From a virus, in IMG/VR virus record IMGVR_UViG_3300030085_001981, positions 1 to 21,464 of that record: a stretch of 21,464 nt of DNA; one strand, written 5' to 3'. The notes beneath the pieces were generated by a model, which was not told the origin of the DNA, did not search any database, and saw only the letters and a list, made by a program, of their open reading frames with translations. Each line of letters opens with the position of its first letter. Position 1 is the first letter of the stretch. Shown piece by piece: positions 5,035 through 14,513 of the stretch. Both the position numbers and the translations under genes were made by a program.

Positions 5035-8000
5035 ATGCCCCTAAGTAGATTAGAGAATTTCCTAAAGAATGCTGAAGGTAATATCCTGTATGTAAACCCT
5101 TCCGATTTTGATGCAACGGACAGTTACGAGAATAGAGGTAACTCGCTTACAAGACCTTTCAGAACGATTCAGAGAGCACTGATCGAATCTGCAAGATTTT
5201 CATATAGACAAGGGCGAAATAACGATAAGATTGATAGTACGACCATCCTGGTATATCCAGGCACGCACTATATCGATAACAGACCTGGGCACTCTGTAGA
5301 AGATAGTGGTGGCAGTGCTTTATTCAAAAAATATGTAAACGGTCAGTGGCAAACTCCTGGTGCAGGACTCTCCGAGTTCAATGAAAATACCAACTTTGAC
5401 ATCTTTGACGAAGAGAACGAATTATACAAATATAACAGTGTAAATGGTGGTGTTGTTCTGCCTAGAGGTACATCTATTGTAGGTCTTGACCTCAGAAAGA
5501 CTAAGATTCGCCCATTATATGTACCAGATCCTAATAATCCTGATGTAAAACCCACATCCATCTTCAGGATGACGGGTACTTGTTACTTTACTGCATTCTC
5601 CTTCTTTGATGCAGATCCAGCAAGACAAGCATATACAGACTCTACTGCTAAGAAAGTAAATCCTAAGTTCTCTCACCACAAACTATCTTGTTTTGAATAT
5701 GCTGATGGTGTTAATGATGTAATCTTAGATGGTGTACAGACAGGTATTACTGACCTGGAAATGTACTACTATAAAGTTACATTTGCATATGGAGACTCTG
5801 GTGGTAGAGCACTTGCTGATTATCCATCTACAGGCGCTCTAGACTTTGAACCATCCATCGATGAATTTAGAATTGTCGGTGATTTGAAGGCAGATCCGCT
5901 GGGTATTACTAGTATCAGATCTGGTGATGGTGTCATTCCAACTCAAGTAATCACAGTTGATACCAATAAACCACACGGACTATTCAAAGATACTCCAGTT
6001 CTAGTTGCTGGTATTAGTACCAACGTTGATGTATATAATGGTTCATTTGTTGTCGCTGATGTTTTATCAGACACTCGATTTACATATGAGTCAACATCAG
6101 TACCAACAGATCTTCTGCCCAATCAGGGTGCATATGGAAATGCATCTATTGTTGTAGAATCTGATAGTACATCTTCTGCATCTCCATATGTATTCTCCTG
6201 CTCATTAAGATCTGTATTTGGTGTTAATGGTCTACACGCAGATGGTAGCAAAGCTACTGGATTTAAGTCTGCTCTGACTGCACAGTTTACCGGCATCTCC
6301 CTCCAGAAGGACGACAATGCGTTTGTTCTTTTTGATGAAGCAACAGGTATCTACAACGATAATGACACCGTAGACGACGACCAGAAACCCTTACACACTA
6401 ATTCTAGAGCGATCTACAAACCAGAGTGGGAAAACTTCCACATGAGATGCTCGAATGATTCTATCATTCAGTGTGTTTCTATCTTCGCTATCGGTTTCGC
6501 AAAACACTTCGTTGCTGAGTCTGGTGGTGACCAATCTATCACCAACTCAAACTCCAACTTTGGTGCAATCTCTCTGGAATCTGCTGGTTTCCAGGCAAAC
6601 TCTTTTGATAGAGATGATGTAGGTTATATCACACACATTATTCCACCAAGAGAACCAGAAGCAAGAATTGCTAACATCACTTGGTTGCCTCTTGACGCAC
6701 AGAAGATTGTATCTACTGGTGCGACTTCTAAACTATGGTTAGCAAACTTCAAATCTGCTGACGTTCCACCACCATCAGAGATCGATTCCTATAAAATTGG
6801 TGGTAAGAGACAAGATCAACTTGTTCTACAAACTATCACTGGAACTGCTGTTAGTTCTTTCTATTCTCCAATTCAGATGACAGTTCCTTCGGGAATTTCA
6901 ACTGAGGCGTTCAAGACATATACAGTAGGTCGTGCTTCTGGTATTAACAGCATCTCTTCCAACATTATTACATTTACAGATTCTCACCAACTATTCAATG
7001 GTGAGAAGATTAGAATCTATTCTAATACTGGTGAAATGCCAGCAAACTTAGAAGCAAATAGAATTTATTATGCACAGACAACTGGACTAAATGCAAACCA
7101 GATTAAAATTTCTTCCAGTGTTAATGATGCAGAAGGTGGAACTAATATCACTGGAATTTCAAATGGCGGTGGTGAACTTCAAGTTCTAAGTACAGTTGCT
7201 GATAAAGTAACTGGTGAACCTGGACACCCAATTCAATTTGATGATTTTGAAAATCAGTGGTATGTAAACAGTTCTGGATCTACTTTCGTTAATGAAATTT
7301 ATACTGCTGTTACTGGTATTGGAACAATCGTTCTAGGTGAAGTAACAGGTGCTACATTTATTACTAGACAGATCGATAACAGAGGTATCGATGAAAGAAT
7401 CTATAAGATGCGTTATGTAGTTCCAAAAGAATATAAGAACGCACGTCCACCTTCTGATGGATTTATTCTTCAAGAGTCTAAGAATGTTGGTGTCGGTTCT
7501 GTTACTTTCTTTGAAACTCAGGTTAGTGATCCAACAGAACTAAGAAACCCAAGAATTATTACAAAGGCAACGTACAGTTCAGTAACTCAACGTGCTACAA
7601 TCAAAAGTGAGAAAAACCACAATTTAGTTGTTGGTGATGAAGTTGTTATTACCAATGTTCTAAGTACAAATAATCAAGCAGGAACTGCAACTTCCGCATA
7701 TAACGGAACTTATGAGGTTCACAGCATTCCTAATGAAAGAACTTTTGAAGTCTCTGTACTTACTGGAGATCCTGGAGAATTCTTAAACCTAGTAAACCAA
7801 AGAAATACTCAACAACAAGTTGAAGCACTACCAACCTTTAGAAGAAGTAGACTAAAAGATACATTATTCATTTATAGAAGTAGAGAAATTAAACCACATG
7901 TTCCTGGTGCTGATGGTCAGGATGGTATCTATGCTATTACTGCAATCTGTGGTAGTGTTTCGCCAAATGAAAATATTGGTTATGGTATTAGTTACAAGAA

Positions 8001-11000
8001 GTTTAATCAAGATATTAGAACTCTATATCCACAACAAGATAGAGATAACTATAACTCTGATCCTCGTTCTGCAATTTCTCATGCACAGAAATCTCCACTT
8101 GGTAGAGTTCTTACAAATGATAGAAGAAACTCCATTACAAAAGAATCCAAAGAGATCTTCCTTGAGAATAATAACTTAATATTCCAAGTAAATAACTGTG
8201 CTCTAACTGGAACAGGTAATACTACAGCGACACTGACTCTTGATAGAGACCATGGACTCAATCAGATTAAAGAACTGTCCGTCCTAACTCCTGGTGCAGG
8301 ATATAACAATTCTGCTGGTATTACAACTACAATATATGCTGCAGATCTTACTACTCAGAGTGGTTTTGGTGAAGGTGGAGTCATTAGAGCAAATGTTTCT
8401 GTAGGAAACACTATTGAATCTGTAAAAATTGTCGAAGGTGGTAGTGCATATGCCATCGGCAATACGATGACAGTATCTTCTGAACCTGCTGGTGCTCCAA
8501 CAGAATCAGCAGTTGTTGTAGTTCAGGATATTTACAATGTAATCGGTCATAGTTTAGAACTATCTGGTTTTGCCGAATCAAGATTAGACGGTGTATATAA
8601 GATTGTTGATGTACCTGATGCAAAAACAGTTGTCGTAAGACATGATAATCTTGCGGGTGTACCAATTCAATATAAACAAAGAGATGATGCAAGAAAACCA
8701 GTAGTACATTATGCTGGTAGTGGTTTGCTTGTTGAGAATCTTGCCTATAATGAAGTGGGTGGAATCGCAACCGTTACTACAAGACAAGCACATGCTTTCT
8801 TACCTGGTAATACATTTAAGATCTTCGATAGTGGAGATGATTTCTTTAGTGGCAAATTCCAAGTTCTTGAGAATATAGGAATTCACACCTTCTCATTCAC
8901 TGCTGGTGTTTCTACTGTCGCTCGCAGTTTTGCTACTGATACTACCATTCAAAGATTTGGTTTATCTTCACAGGGTAAACCAGTTGGTGCTGGTGAAGAA
9001 AACTTGGGTGGTAGATCAACACCAATCTATACTGGTATTAGCACTGCTCTGAGTGCAAACTGTGCTAAGACTGATATATTGATTCAAGTAAGTGATTCCA
9101 ATGGATTTGGTTTAGGTGATTATGTTCAACTTGGTGAAGAAATTCTAAGAATTACTACCAATCCAAGTGGTAATACTTTATCTGTAATTAGAGGTCAGTT
9201 CTCTACACCTGCACAAGATGGTGTAGCTGGTCAGATGATCAATAAGATCAATATTCTACCAATGGAGTTACGTAGACACTCCATTCTTCGTGCATCTGGT
9301 CATACATTTGAATACCTAGGTTTCGGACCAGGTAACTACTCAACTGGTATGCCTCAGGTTCAGGATAGAGTTCTGACTGATGATGAAGTATATCTTGCAC
9401 AGGCAAGAGAACAAGATGGTGGCACAGTTGTCTACACTGGTATGAACGACCGTGGTGAATTCTTTACTGGTGCTACTAAAGTTAATGGTGCAACTGGTGA
9501 AGAAGAAGTCTTCGAGGCACCAATCGTTTCTTACTTCGGTGATGAAGCAAAGAGTGAGGTTTCTAATGCCAACAACGGCATCTTTGATGACTTGGTTGTC
9601 AAGAATGCGATCACTGTTGAAGGTGGTGTAAACCAGAATAGAACTTCACAGTTCTACGGACCTGTTGCTTTTGGTGCAAAAGTAACTGTTTCTTCTGAAG
9701 AAGGTCTAGAAACAAGTGTTCTCAAGATTAAGGGTGAATCAGCACAACCAAAAGAAATTACTGTAGGTATTCAAACACCAACGGTAGGAAAGAGAGTTGG
9801 TGACATCTCCCTCAAGGCACAACCAGAGGCAGGAGAATACTTAGGTCACATCTTTACTGGTGGTGACTGGAGAAGATTCGGTGTTATTTCTAAGGAGAAA
9901 AATCTAAACTCCTATAGAATGGACAAACTTGGTATTGGTCAGACAGGTCAAGGTTCTATCTTTGATGGTACTGATGCGGTAGAAGTTAATGGTACTGTGA
10001 AGATCCAGAACCTCTACGTTGGTGGTGCTGTTACCTTCGCTGCAAACCAGACATTTGCGGGTGTATCTTACGAAACCATTGAAGTTAGAGATGAGATTAC
10101 ATTCCCAATCACATATGCTGGTGATGATAACTATGTCATCAAGACAGAAAATGCTAATGCTATTGCACAGTTTGCTAACCTTGAGATTACTGGTGCTGCA
10201 GTAACATTTGGAAATGAGACTGGTGTTTACTTTGAAGAGAGAATTCACTCTAAACACGCTGGTGTTTCTACATTCAATGGAACAGTACAGGTAGGAGAAC
10301 TGAGATCTGATAATTTAGTTACTGGTCAGACAGGCATCTTTACTTCTGTAGAATGTCAATACTTACAAGTTGGTACATATGCAAGTATCAAGGCGGGATA
10401 TGCTACTGACTTCTATGTCGAAAATGATCTCTCCACTGACATCTTATATGGTGCCACTGGTATTATCACCACATTATCTGGTGATGAAGCAACTTACGAT
10501 ACAGTTAATGCAACTGATGTATTCACTAATGGACTTCGTGCTTCTAAATTAGACGCACCATCTGCATCAATTAACGCTGGTATTGTTACCACTCTGATTG
10601 TTCCAAAACAAGGTGCGCCTGTATTCGATGGAGATAGTGCTGCAGCAAGTGGATGGGCAGGATTACATCAGGCATATATTGGAGTTGGTATTGTTACCAC
10701 GTTAATTATTCCTGATACAACATTCCCCAACGGTGCAGGTCAACTAAACAATTCACCTGTTGATGGTTGGTTAGGTGCTCCAACCGCATATGTCAATACT
10801 GGTATTATTACCAACCTTACTTCGACAACTGCTAATGTAGATAAGGTAAATGCAACTGTCGTCAACGCACTGAAAGTTAGAGGTAATGATGATGATGACA
10901 ACCCAACAGGTAATGGATACCTTTGGATGCTAAATGGACAATTCAGTTCTAAGTTATGGTTAAGTGGTACTGCTGATGATGAAGGTCTTAGATCAAATGT

Positions 11001-11802
11001 TGGTGTTATTACTTACTTCGGACCTAGCGCGAAGAGTGTACTGGGTGCTGCCGATCTCGGCAGTATGCAGATATATGCTGGACCTACAGGTAAAATTCGT
11101 GGTCAACAGTTACAATCAACAGTTGCAACTGGAACTCCACCACTTACAGTAACATCAACAACTAAGGTCGCTAATCTAAACGCAGATACGCTCGATGGTC
11201 ATGATTCTGGCGACTTCATTGAAGACGCAGTAAATGTATGGCATAATGATAGAAGTGGTAATAAGAGATTATACTTCGGAACTGGATCTAATTCATTCCA
11301 ATTCCAATCACCTAGTAGTAAGTACGTCTTTAATAATTCTTCTGGTTCTTCCATGTTAAGCATGGATGGTACTGAAGTTACTGTAAGTGGAAATCTCAAC
11401 ATCAACTCTTTGAGTGGAGGCGACAATTTTGCTGAGTTAAATAAAGTACGTCTAGGTGCATATTGCGAATCATTTAAGGATCTTGGTAGTGTAAGTGGAA
11501 ATAACATTTCACTTGACTGTTCCGAATCTAGTGTATTCAAAGTTACACTCTCTGGAAACGCCACCTTCAAGTTCACAAATGTTCCAAATGATCCTCAAGG
11601 TAACAGTGCCTTTGCAATTACTTTGATTGCCAAAAATGGTACAAATAGTCCTTCGATTGGATTCCAAAATACTCAATATTCTGGAGGCGCTCAACCAACT
11701 AAGACTCCTACCAATGGAAAATCTGATGTTTGGACATTCCTAACATATGATGGAGGATCCAACTGGTTAGGTAACCTTGCAATTTACAATTATAGTGTTT
11801 GA
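5035..11802 (+). CDS. Giant fibre-like virion structural protein (2255 aa)
   Basis: This is the largest gene of the window. The N-terminus (ILYVNPSDFDATDSYENRG, then RPFRTIQRALIESA) resembles the entry strand of parallel beta-helix fibre and tailspike proteins. The long middle is a succession of beta-rich Gly/Asn/Thr segments. Residues about 1848-1930 contain near-repeats around TGI(V/I)TTLI. Near residue 2045 the segment LNADTLDGHDSGDF matches the LNA-x-LDG-x-x-SxDF motif found in many tail fibres. The last ~110 residues form a Ser/Asn/Gly-rich beta domain, as in other cyanophage fibre C-termini. It is probably a tail fibre, baseplate or whisker-type component; the host-recognition role is inferred. 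A terminator and late promoter precede it. The ATG at 5035 is favoured because the frame is clean from there and TAGGA lies upstream. Confidence 0.85.
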   Translation: MPLSRLENFLKNAEGNILYVNPSDFDATDSYENRGNSLTRPFRTIQRALIESARFSYRQGRNNDKIDSTTILVYPGTHYIDNRPGHSVEDSGGSALFKKYVNGQWQTPGAGLSEFNENTNFDIFDEENELYKYNSVNGGVVLPRGTSIVGLDLRKTKIRPLYVPDPNNPDVKPTSIFRMTGTCYFTAFSFFDADPARQAYTDSTAKKVNPKFSHHKLSCFEYADGVNDVILDGVQTGITDLEMYYYKVTFAYGDSGGRALADYPSTGALDFEPSIDEFRIVGDLKADPLGITSIRSGDGVIPTQVITVDTNKPHGLFKDTPVLVAGISTNVDVYNGSFVVADVLSDTRFTYESTSVPTDLLPNQGAYGNASIVVESDSTSSASPYVFSCSLRSVFGVNGLHADGSKATGFKSALTAQFTGISLQKDDNAFVLFDEATGIYNDNDTVDDDQKPLHTNSRAIYKPEWENFHMRCSNDSIIQCVSIFAIGFAKHFVAESGGDQSITNSNSNFGAISLESAGFQANSFDRDDVGYITHIIPPREPEARIANITWLPLDAQKIVSTGATSKLWLANFKSADVPPPSEIDSYKIGGKRQDQLVLQTITGTAVSSFYSPIQMTVPSGISTEAFKTYTVGRASGINSISSNIITFTDSHQLFNGEKIRIYSNTGEMPANLEANRIYYAQTTGLNANQIKISSSVNDAEGGTNITGISNGGGELQVLSTVADKVTGEPGHPIQFDDFENQWYVNSSGSTFVNEIYTAVTGIGTIVLGEVTGATFITRQIDNRGIDERIYKMRYVVPKEYKNARPPSDGFILQESKNVGVGSVTFFETQVSDPTELRNPRIITKATYSSVTQRATIKSEKNHNLVVGDEVVITNVLSTNNQAGTATSAYNGTYEVHSIPNERTFEVSVLTGDPGEFLNLVNQRNTQQQVEALPTFRRSRLKDTLFIYRSREIKPHVPGADGQDGIYAITAICGSVSPNENIGYGISYKKFNQDIRTLYPQQDRDNYNSDPRSAISHAQKSPLGRVLTNDRRNSITKESKEIFLENNNLIFQVNNCALTGTGNTTATLTLDRDHGLNQIKELSVLTPGAGYNNSAGITTTIYAADLTTQSGFGEGGVIRANVSVGNTIESVKIVEGGSAYAIGNTMTVSSEPAGAPTESAVVVVQDIYNVIGHSLELSGFAESRLDGVYKIVDVPDAKTVVVRHDNLAGVPIQYKQRDDARKPVVHYAGSGLLVENLAYNEVGGIATVTTRQAHAFLPGNTFKIFDSGDDFFSGKFQVLENIGIHTFSFTAGVSTVARSFATDTTIQRFGLSSQGKPVGAGEENLGGRSTPIYTGISTALSANCAKTDILIQVSDSNGFGLGDYVQLGEEILRITTNPSGNTLSVIRGQFSTPAQDGVAGQMINKINILPMELRRHSILRASGHTFEYLGFGPGNYSTGMPQVQDRVLTDDEVYLAQAREQDGGTVVYTGMNDRGEFFTGATKVNGATGEEEVFEAPIVSYFGDEAKSEVSNANNGIFDDLVVKNAITVEGGVNQNRTSQFYGPVAFGAKVTVSSEEGLETSVLKIKGESAQPKEITVGIQTPTVGKRVGDISLKAQPEAGEYLGHIFTGGDWRRFGVISKEKNLNSYRMDKLGIGQTGQGSIFDGTDAVEVNGTVKIQNLYVGGAVTFAANQTFAGVSYETIEVRDEITFPITYAGDDNYVIKTENANAIAQFANLEITGAAVTFGNETGVYFEERIHSKHAGVSTFNGTVQVGELRSDNLVTGQTGIFTSVECQYLQVGTYASIKAGYATDFYVENDLSTDILYGATGIITTLSGDEATYDTVNATDVFTNGLRASKLDAPSASINAGIVTTLIVPKQGAPVFDGDSAAASGWAGLHQAYIGVGIVTTLIIPDTTFPNGAGQLNNSPVDGWLGAPTAYVNTGIITNLTSTTANVDKVNATVVNALKVRGNDDDDNPTGNGYLWMLNGQFSSKLWLSGTADDEGLRSNVGVITYFGPSAKSVLGAADLGSMQIYAGPTGKIRGQQLQSTVATGTPPLTVTSTTKVANLNADTLDGHDSGDFIEDAVNVWHNDRSGNKRLYFGTGSNSFQFQSPSSKYVFNNSSGSSMLSMDGTEVTVSGNLNINSLSGGDNFAELNKVRLGAYCESFKDLGSVSGNNISLDCSESSVFKVTLSGNATFKFTNVPNDPQGNSAFAITLIAKNGTNSPSIGFQNTQYSGGAQPTKTPTNGKSDVWTFLTYDGGSNWLGNLAIYNYSV
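10579..10818 (+). repeat. Imperfect 36-38 residue repeats inside the fibre gene
   Basis: GGTATTGTTACCAC begins at 10579 and again at 10687, and GGTATTATTACCAA begins at 10801. These spacings are 108 and 114 bases, or 36 and 38 residues. Each repeat encodes G-I-(V/I)-T-(T/N)-L, and the first two are followed by an (I/V)(I/V)P segment. A related copy (GGTATTATCACCAC) precedes them near 10459. The pattern fits successive beta units of a fibre shaft. Confidence 0.6.
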
Positions 11803-11807
11803 TTTTT

Positions 11808-12398
11808 ATGGAAAGTAAGTATGTAGATTTTATCGGGATGTATTCAAATGTACTTCCCGATGGATTTTGTCAACACGTTATTGACCAATTTGAACACAAG
11901 AGAACTTCTTCTCATTGGGTCAAGAATAGACAAGATTGGGAAGGAAAAAGTAAAACAGTAAAACATGATGAATTCTTATTTGCAACTAATCTAAGTTTTG
12001 CTCCATGGAATGACATGGACATGTTAGATACAATAGGTGAGGGTTTGCAATGTTGTTTTAATGATTATGCTGACACATATGATGTACTGAGGGATATACC
12101 TATTCACAGTGATGCTTATAAAATTCAAAAGACTGAACCTGGTGGGGGATACCATGTATTCCACGCTGAAGCAATGAATAGAGATAGTTGCGACAGAATA
12201 TTAGTTTGGATTTTATATCTAAATGATATTGATGAGGCAGGTGAAACTGAATTCTTATATCAAAAGTTAAGAGTACCACCTAAACAGAATAGTTTGGTCA
12301 TATTTCCTGCTAATTTTGCATATGTTCATAGGGGAAATGTTGTTCACGGCGAAAGAAGTAAATATATAGTAACAGGTTGGTTCTATCATTCAAGTTAA
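11808..12398 (+). CDS. 2OG-Fe(II) oxygenase, prolyl-hydroxylase-like (2)
   Basis: The product is 196 residues from the ATG at 11808. A TTG at 11799 is in frame but overlaps the fibre stop, and the ATG is preferred. H119-x-E121 (FHAE) and H174 (AYVHRGN) fit the iron triad, with Glu replacing the more usual Asp. AGETEF and NSLVIFPANF are the family strands, and R183 or K185 (ERSKYIVTGW) could bind 2-oxoglutarate. The layout is that of the P4H-like/PKHD group. The gene sits 5 bases after the giant fibre gene and 6 bases before the collagen-like gene, so it should be co-expressed with both; either is a candidate substrate. The HxE variant is compatible with activity but not proof of it. Confidence 0.8.
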   Translation: MESKYVDFIGMYSNVLPDGFCQHVIDQFEHKRTSSHWVKNRQDWEGKSKTVKHDEFLFATNLSFAPWNDMDMLDTIGEGLQCCFNDYADTYDVLRDIPIHSDAYKIQKTEPGGGYHVFHAEAMNRDSCDRILVWILYLNDIDEAGETEFLYQKLRVPPKQNSLVIFPANFAYVHRGNVVHGERSKYIVTGWFYHSS

Positions 12399-12404
12399 TA
12401 AGTC

Positions 12405-13505
12405 ATGCCAGGTCCAATAACTAGAAAAATTTTATTCTCGGGAATGCTCGGTGCTGGTTCGGTTACGTTTAACCAACCAGGTTCATTTGTAGTTCCTCCA
12501 AGATTATACAAAGCGAAATTAGAAGGTAAGGGTAATCCTGGAAACCCAGGTAATCCTGGAAGTGCTGGTGAGAAAGGTACAAAAGGTAGTGCTAACGATG
12601 GAAATCCTGGAAAAGGTGGAGGAGGTGGCGGCGGAGGCGGCGGCACCAACAATGAAGAAGAGTCTAACCCAGGTAATGCTGGTGGAAAAGGGCAAGGTGG
12701 TGGAAGTGATTCGGGCGAAGGCGGTGGCGGCGGAGGTAAGAAAACTTTCCCGAGAGAATATCCAAATTCAGGATCATATAGGGCAGGAGCAGGTGAAGCG
12801 GGTAAATCTGGACAAAAAGGAAATAAAGGCACTGGAAATCCTGGCACCCCTGGTACTTCTGGATCATCAGGTGAAAATGGTCAAGCAGGTGAAACTGTAA
12901 AATTCTTTAACTATCAATTCCCTGGAGGAAATGCTGGAGAAGCGGGAGTAGGAAACCCAGGCAATCCTGGATCAGCAGGTCAAGGAGGATCAGCAGGTTC
13001 TGGTGGAAATGGTGGTGGAGGGGGATCTGGTGGCGGTCACCAATACAATGAAAAAGAATCGAATAGATGGGGTTATGGTTCAACCCTAAAAGGTCAAGGT
13101 GGGGGTGCCGGAAACCCTGGCGGTACTGGTGGTAATCAGGGTCAATCTACTGAAAGAGATCCTGACAACCGTGCGGATAGAAGAGTCAATGGCGGAAATG
13201 GTGGTCCTGGTGGTGCCGGCAATCCACATGGAGGTGGAACAGGTGGTAGTGGTGGCAATGCTGGAAGTAATAATAGAGAAAGATATAAAGGTGGCGGCGG
13301 AGGCGGCGGTGGAGGCGGCGGCGGTTCATCAGGCGGTACTGGAAACCAAGGAGGTAATGGACAAGATGGAACTATCAGCAAACAACCAACTAATGGTGGT
13401 ACAGCAAATGCGAAAGAATATAACATCGATACAACACCATTTGCAACATATAATGTAACTGTACCTGATGGTGGATTTGTCACCATCTCCTGGGATACTC
13501 AATAA
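12405..13505 (+). CDS. Collagen-like / polyglycine-rich surface protein
   Basis: The 366-residue product has a short N-terminal beta domain (GAGSVTFNQPGSFVVPPRLYKAKLEG). This is the start pattern of phage and bacterial Gly-rich domains. A region of about 285 residues follows that is extremely rich in Gly, with Asn, Ser, Pro and Lys, and then a C-terminal beta segment (YNVTVPDGGFVTISW). Residues 43-63 form seven uninterrupted Gly-X-Y triplets with Pro in the Y position (GNP three times), and two further stretches (about 125-160 and 175-195) do the same. Elsewhere pure Gly runs of up to 12 resemble the polyglycine II packing of T-even gp38-type tip adhesins. The likely role is a fibre tip or adhesin, inferred from this and from its position after the fibre gene. 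Minus-strand proline-rich frames across it are shadows of the GGN codons. Confidence 0.8.
   Translation: MPGPITRKILFSGMLGAGSVTFNQPGSFVVPPRLYKAKLEGKGNPGNPGNPGSAGEKGTKGSANDGNPGKGGGGGGGGGGTNNEEESNPGNAGGKGQGGGSDSGEGGGGGGKKTFPREYPNSGSYRAGAGEAGKSGQKGNKGTGNPGTPGTSGSSGENGQAGETVKFFNYQFPGGNAGEAGVGNPGNPGSAGQGGSAGSGGNGGGGGSGGGHQYNEKESNRWGYGSTLKGQGGGAGNPGGTGGNQGQSTERDPDNRADRRVNGGNGGPGGAGNPHGGGTGGSGGNAGSNNRERYKGGGGGGGGGGGGSSGGTGNQGGNGQDGTISKQPTNGGTANAKEYNIDTTPFATYNVTVPDGGFVTISWDTQ
12528..13374 (+). repeat. Gly-rich low-complexity region with collagen-type triplets
   Basis: The DNA is a run of GGN codons alternating between GGT/GGA-rich collagen-like parts and GGC/GGA-rich polyglycine parts (around 12616-12645, 12718-12735 and 13292-13324). 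Words such as AACCCAGG, AATCCTGG and GGTAATCCTGGAA recur. Such a stretch is prone to length change by slippage or recombination. Confidence 0.75.
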
Positions 13506-13508
13506 ATA
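13501..13508 (+). promoter_or_regulatory. Late promoter candidate (AATAAATA)
   Basis: AATAAATA differs from the T4 late octamer only in its first base. It overlaps the TAA stop of the collagen-like gene and lies 20 bases before the ATG at 13529, the same stop-codon overlap seen upstream of cpeT. Confidence 0.45.
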
Positions 13509-13528
13509 ACTAGAGATTTCATTTTATT

Positions 13529-13999
13529 ATGGATAACACTAATAATGAAAAAGATCTAGATGCTCAACTCGAAGAGGTGCATAAGAAACTTGAATTAAAT
13601 GCAATGCAGAGAGAATTAGCTCAAGCAGAGCAAAATGATTCTCGTGGAAGATGTTTATCTGTTGGAACTGCTGGCGGCGGAACTGTAGAAATATCGATTA
13701 GAGGAGATTATGCTAGTCTGTGGTATCAATTAAATGCCGTTGAAGGTGTAGAAATAATCAATCAACTTGCTGCTGCACTTGGTCTTGATATTGTTCATAG
13801 ACCTAGACAAGATTACGCTACCTGGAGAGGTTGGGATCCCGAACTTACTGGTGCTGCAGGTTGGGTAGGCATGGCACCTTGGCAGATGGATGATAAAGCA
13901 GTTGAAGAACTGCGAGAATATAAATCTAAAAACTTGTTCCCTGGAACTAACAATCCAAATATATTATTACCTCAACAAAATGAAACTAGACCTGAGTAA
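13529..13999 (+). CDS. Hypothetical protein with N-terminal coiled coil (156 aa)
   Basis: Residues about 5-35 (KDLDAQLEEVHKKLELNAMQ and onward) form a probable coiled coil. A compact domain follows with GTVEISIRGDYASLWYQL, a helix EIINQLAAALGL, and DIVHRPRQDYATWRGWDP, then a Trp/Gly-rich stretch and a polar tail. I do not recognise an enzyme motif. It lies in the late fibre cluster behind a late-promoter-like octamer and overlaps the following gene by 20 bases, so it may be a virion accessory or fibre-assembly protein. That is inference from position only. Confidence 0.75.
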   Translation: MDNTNNEKDLDAQLEEVHKKLELNAMQRELAQAEQNDSRGRCLSVGTAGGGTVEISIRGDYASLWYQLNAVEGVEIINQLAAALGLDIVHRPRQDYATWRGWDPELTGAAGWVGMAPWQMDDKAVEELREYKSKNLFPGTNNPNILLPQQNETRPE

Positions 14000-14513
14000 T
14001 TATTACGTTCTCTGTAATACTAAAGACAAAATAGTTGAAGGAACGATGAGTGAACTCCCAGAAAATTGGGGAGGAATCTTTAGTGTCCCTTCACTTTCTG
14101 ATGAAGAATTATATGATTTTGGATGGTTTGATAAACCAGGGCAAGGATGGGTTCGTATAGATAATCTAAAAGGATTTTCATGTACTCCAGAAACTTTAGA
14201 GAATAATAAAGAACGTCTAAGAAGACTTGGTAAAGAGACGAGAGAGAATATAGAACAACAAGGAATTGTCTGGGATGGTGTTCGTTTTGAACTGGATTCG
14301 GAAACTATTTTATTCAACAATTTCCAAAGATCTAGAGGTCAAAATATAATGAAGAACTCTCTTGGTTATCACAGAGTCAAAAATTATATCGAATTCGTTG
14401 ATAAAATGAATGCAGAATTAGATACTTTAATTGAAAACGATATAGAATTTTGCAGACAAATTGATAAAAGTAAAACTATTCATGATCTAATTAAGGTGAC
14501 ATATGACAACTAG
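13980..14513 (+). CDS. Possible tail-fibre-assembly-like protein (177 aa)
   Basis: The start is placed at the ATG at 13980, 20 bases inside the previous gene. An in-frame ATG at 13890 would create a much longer overlap and gives an N-terminus that looks like out-of-frame translation. The protein begins MKLDLSNYYVLCNTKDKIVE, then has Trp/Gly-rich segments (LPENWGGIF, GWFDKPGQGWVRI). A helical stretch follows, and IVWDGVRFELDSETILFNNF resembles the segment seen in phage fibre-assembly/DUF4376-type proteins. The C-terminal 70 residues are helical. Its placement after the fibre and adhesin genes supports a chaperone role, but the similarity is weak and the call is tentative. Confidence 0.65.
   Translation: MKLDLSNYYVLCNTKDKIVEGTMSELPENWGGIFSVPSLSDEELYDFGWFDKPGQGWVRIDNLKGFSCTPETLENNKERLRRLGKETRENIEQQGIVWDGVRFELDSETILFNNFQRSRGQNIMKNSLGYHRVKNYIEFVDKMNAELDTLIENDIEFCRQIDKSKTIHDLIKVTYDN

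Noticed and set aside
10579-10818. CRISPR-like spacing of repeats
   Set aside because: The repeats are coding, imperfect and in phase with codons (108 and 114 bases apart), so they are protein repeats.
11799-11807. TTG start for the second oxygenase
   Set aside because: An ATG three codons later avoids the overlap with the fibre stop and gives a normal start.
12395-12847. Minus-strand proline-rich frame
   Set aside because: Poly-Pro arises from reverse complement GGN codons of the Gly-rich gene. The same applies to the frame at 13142-13486.
12562-12900. Alternative + strand frame inside the Gly-rich gene
   Set aside because: It is a shifted reading of repetitive GGN codons giving Val/Glu/Ala-rich sequence. 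The frame at 13099-13458 is of the same kind.
13890-13979. Longer start for the 13980 gene
   Set aside because: It would overlap the previous gene by 110 bases and adds residues without family-like character.
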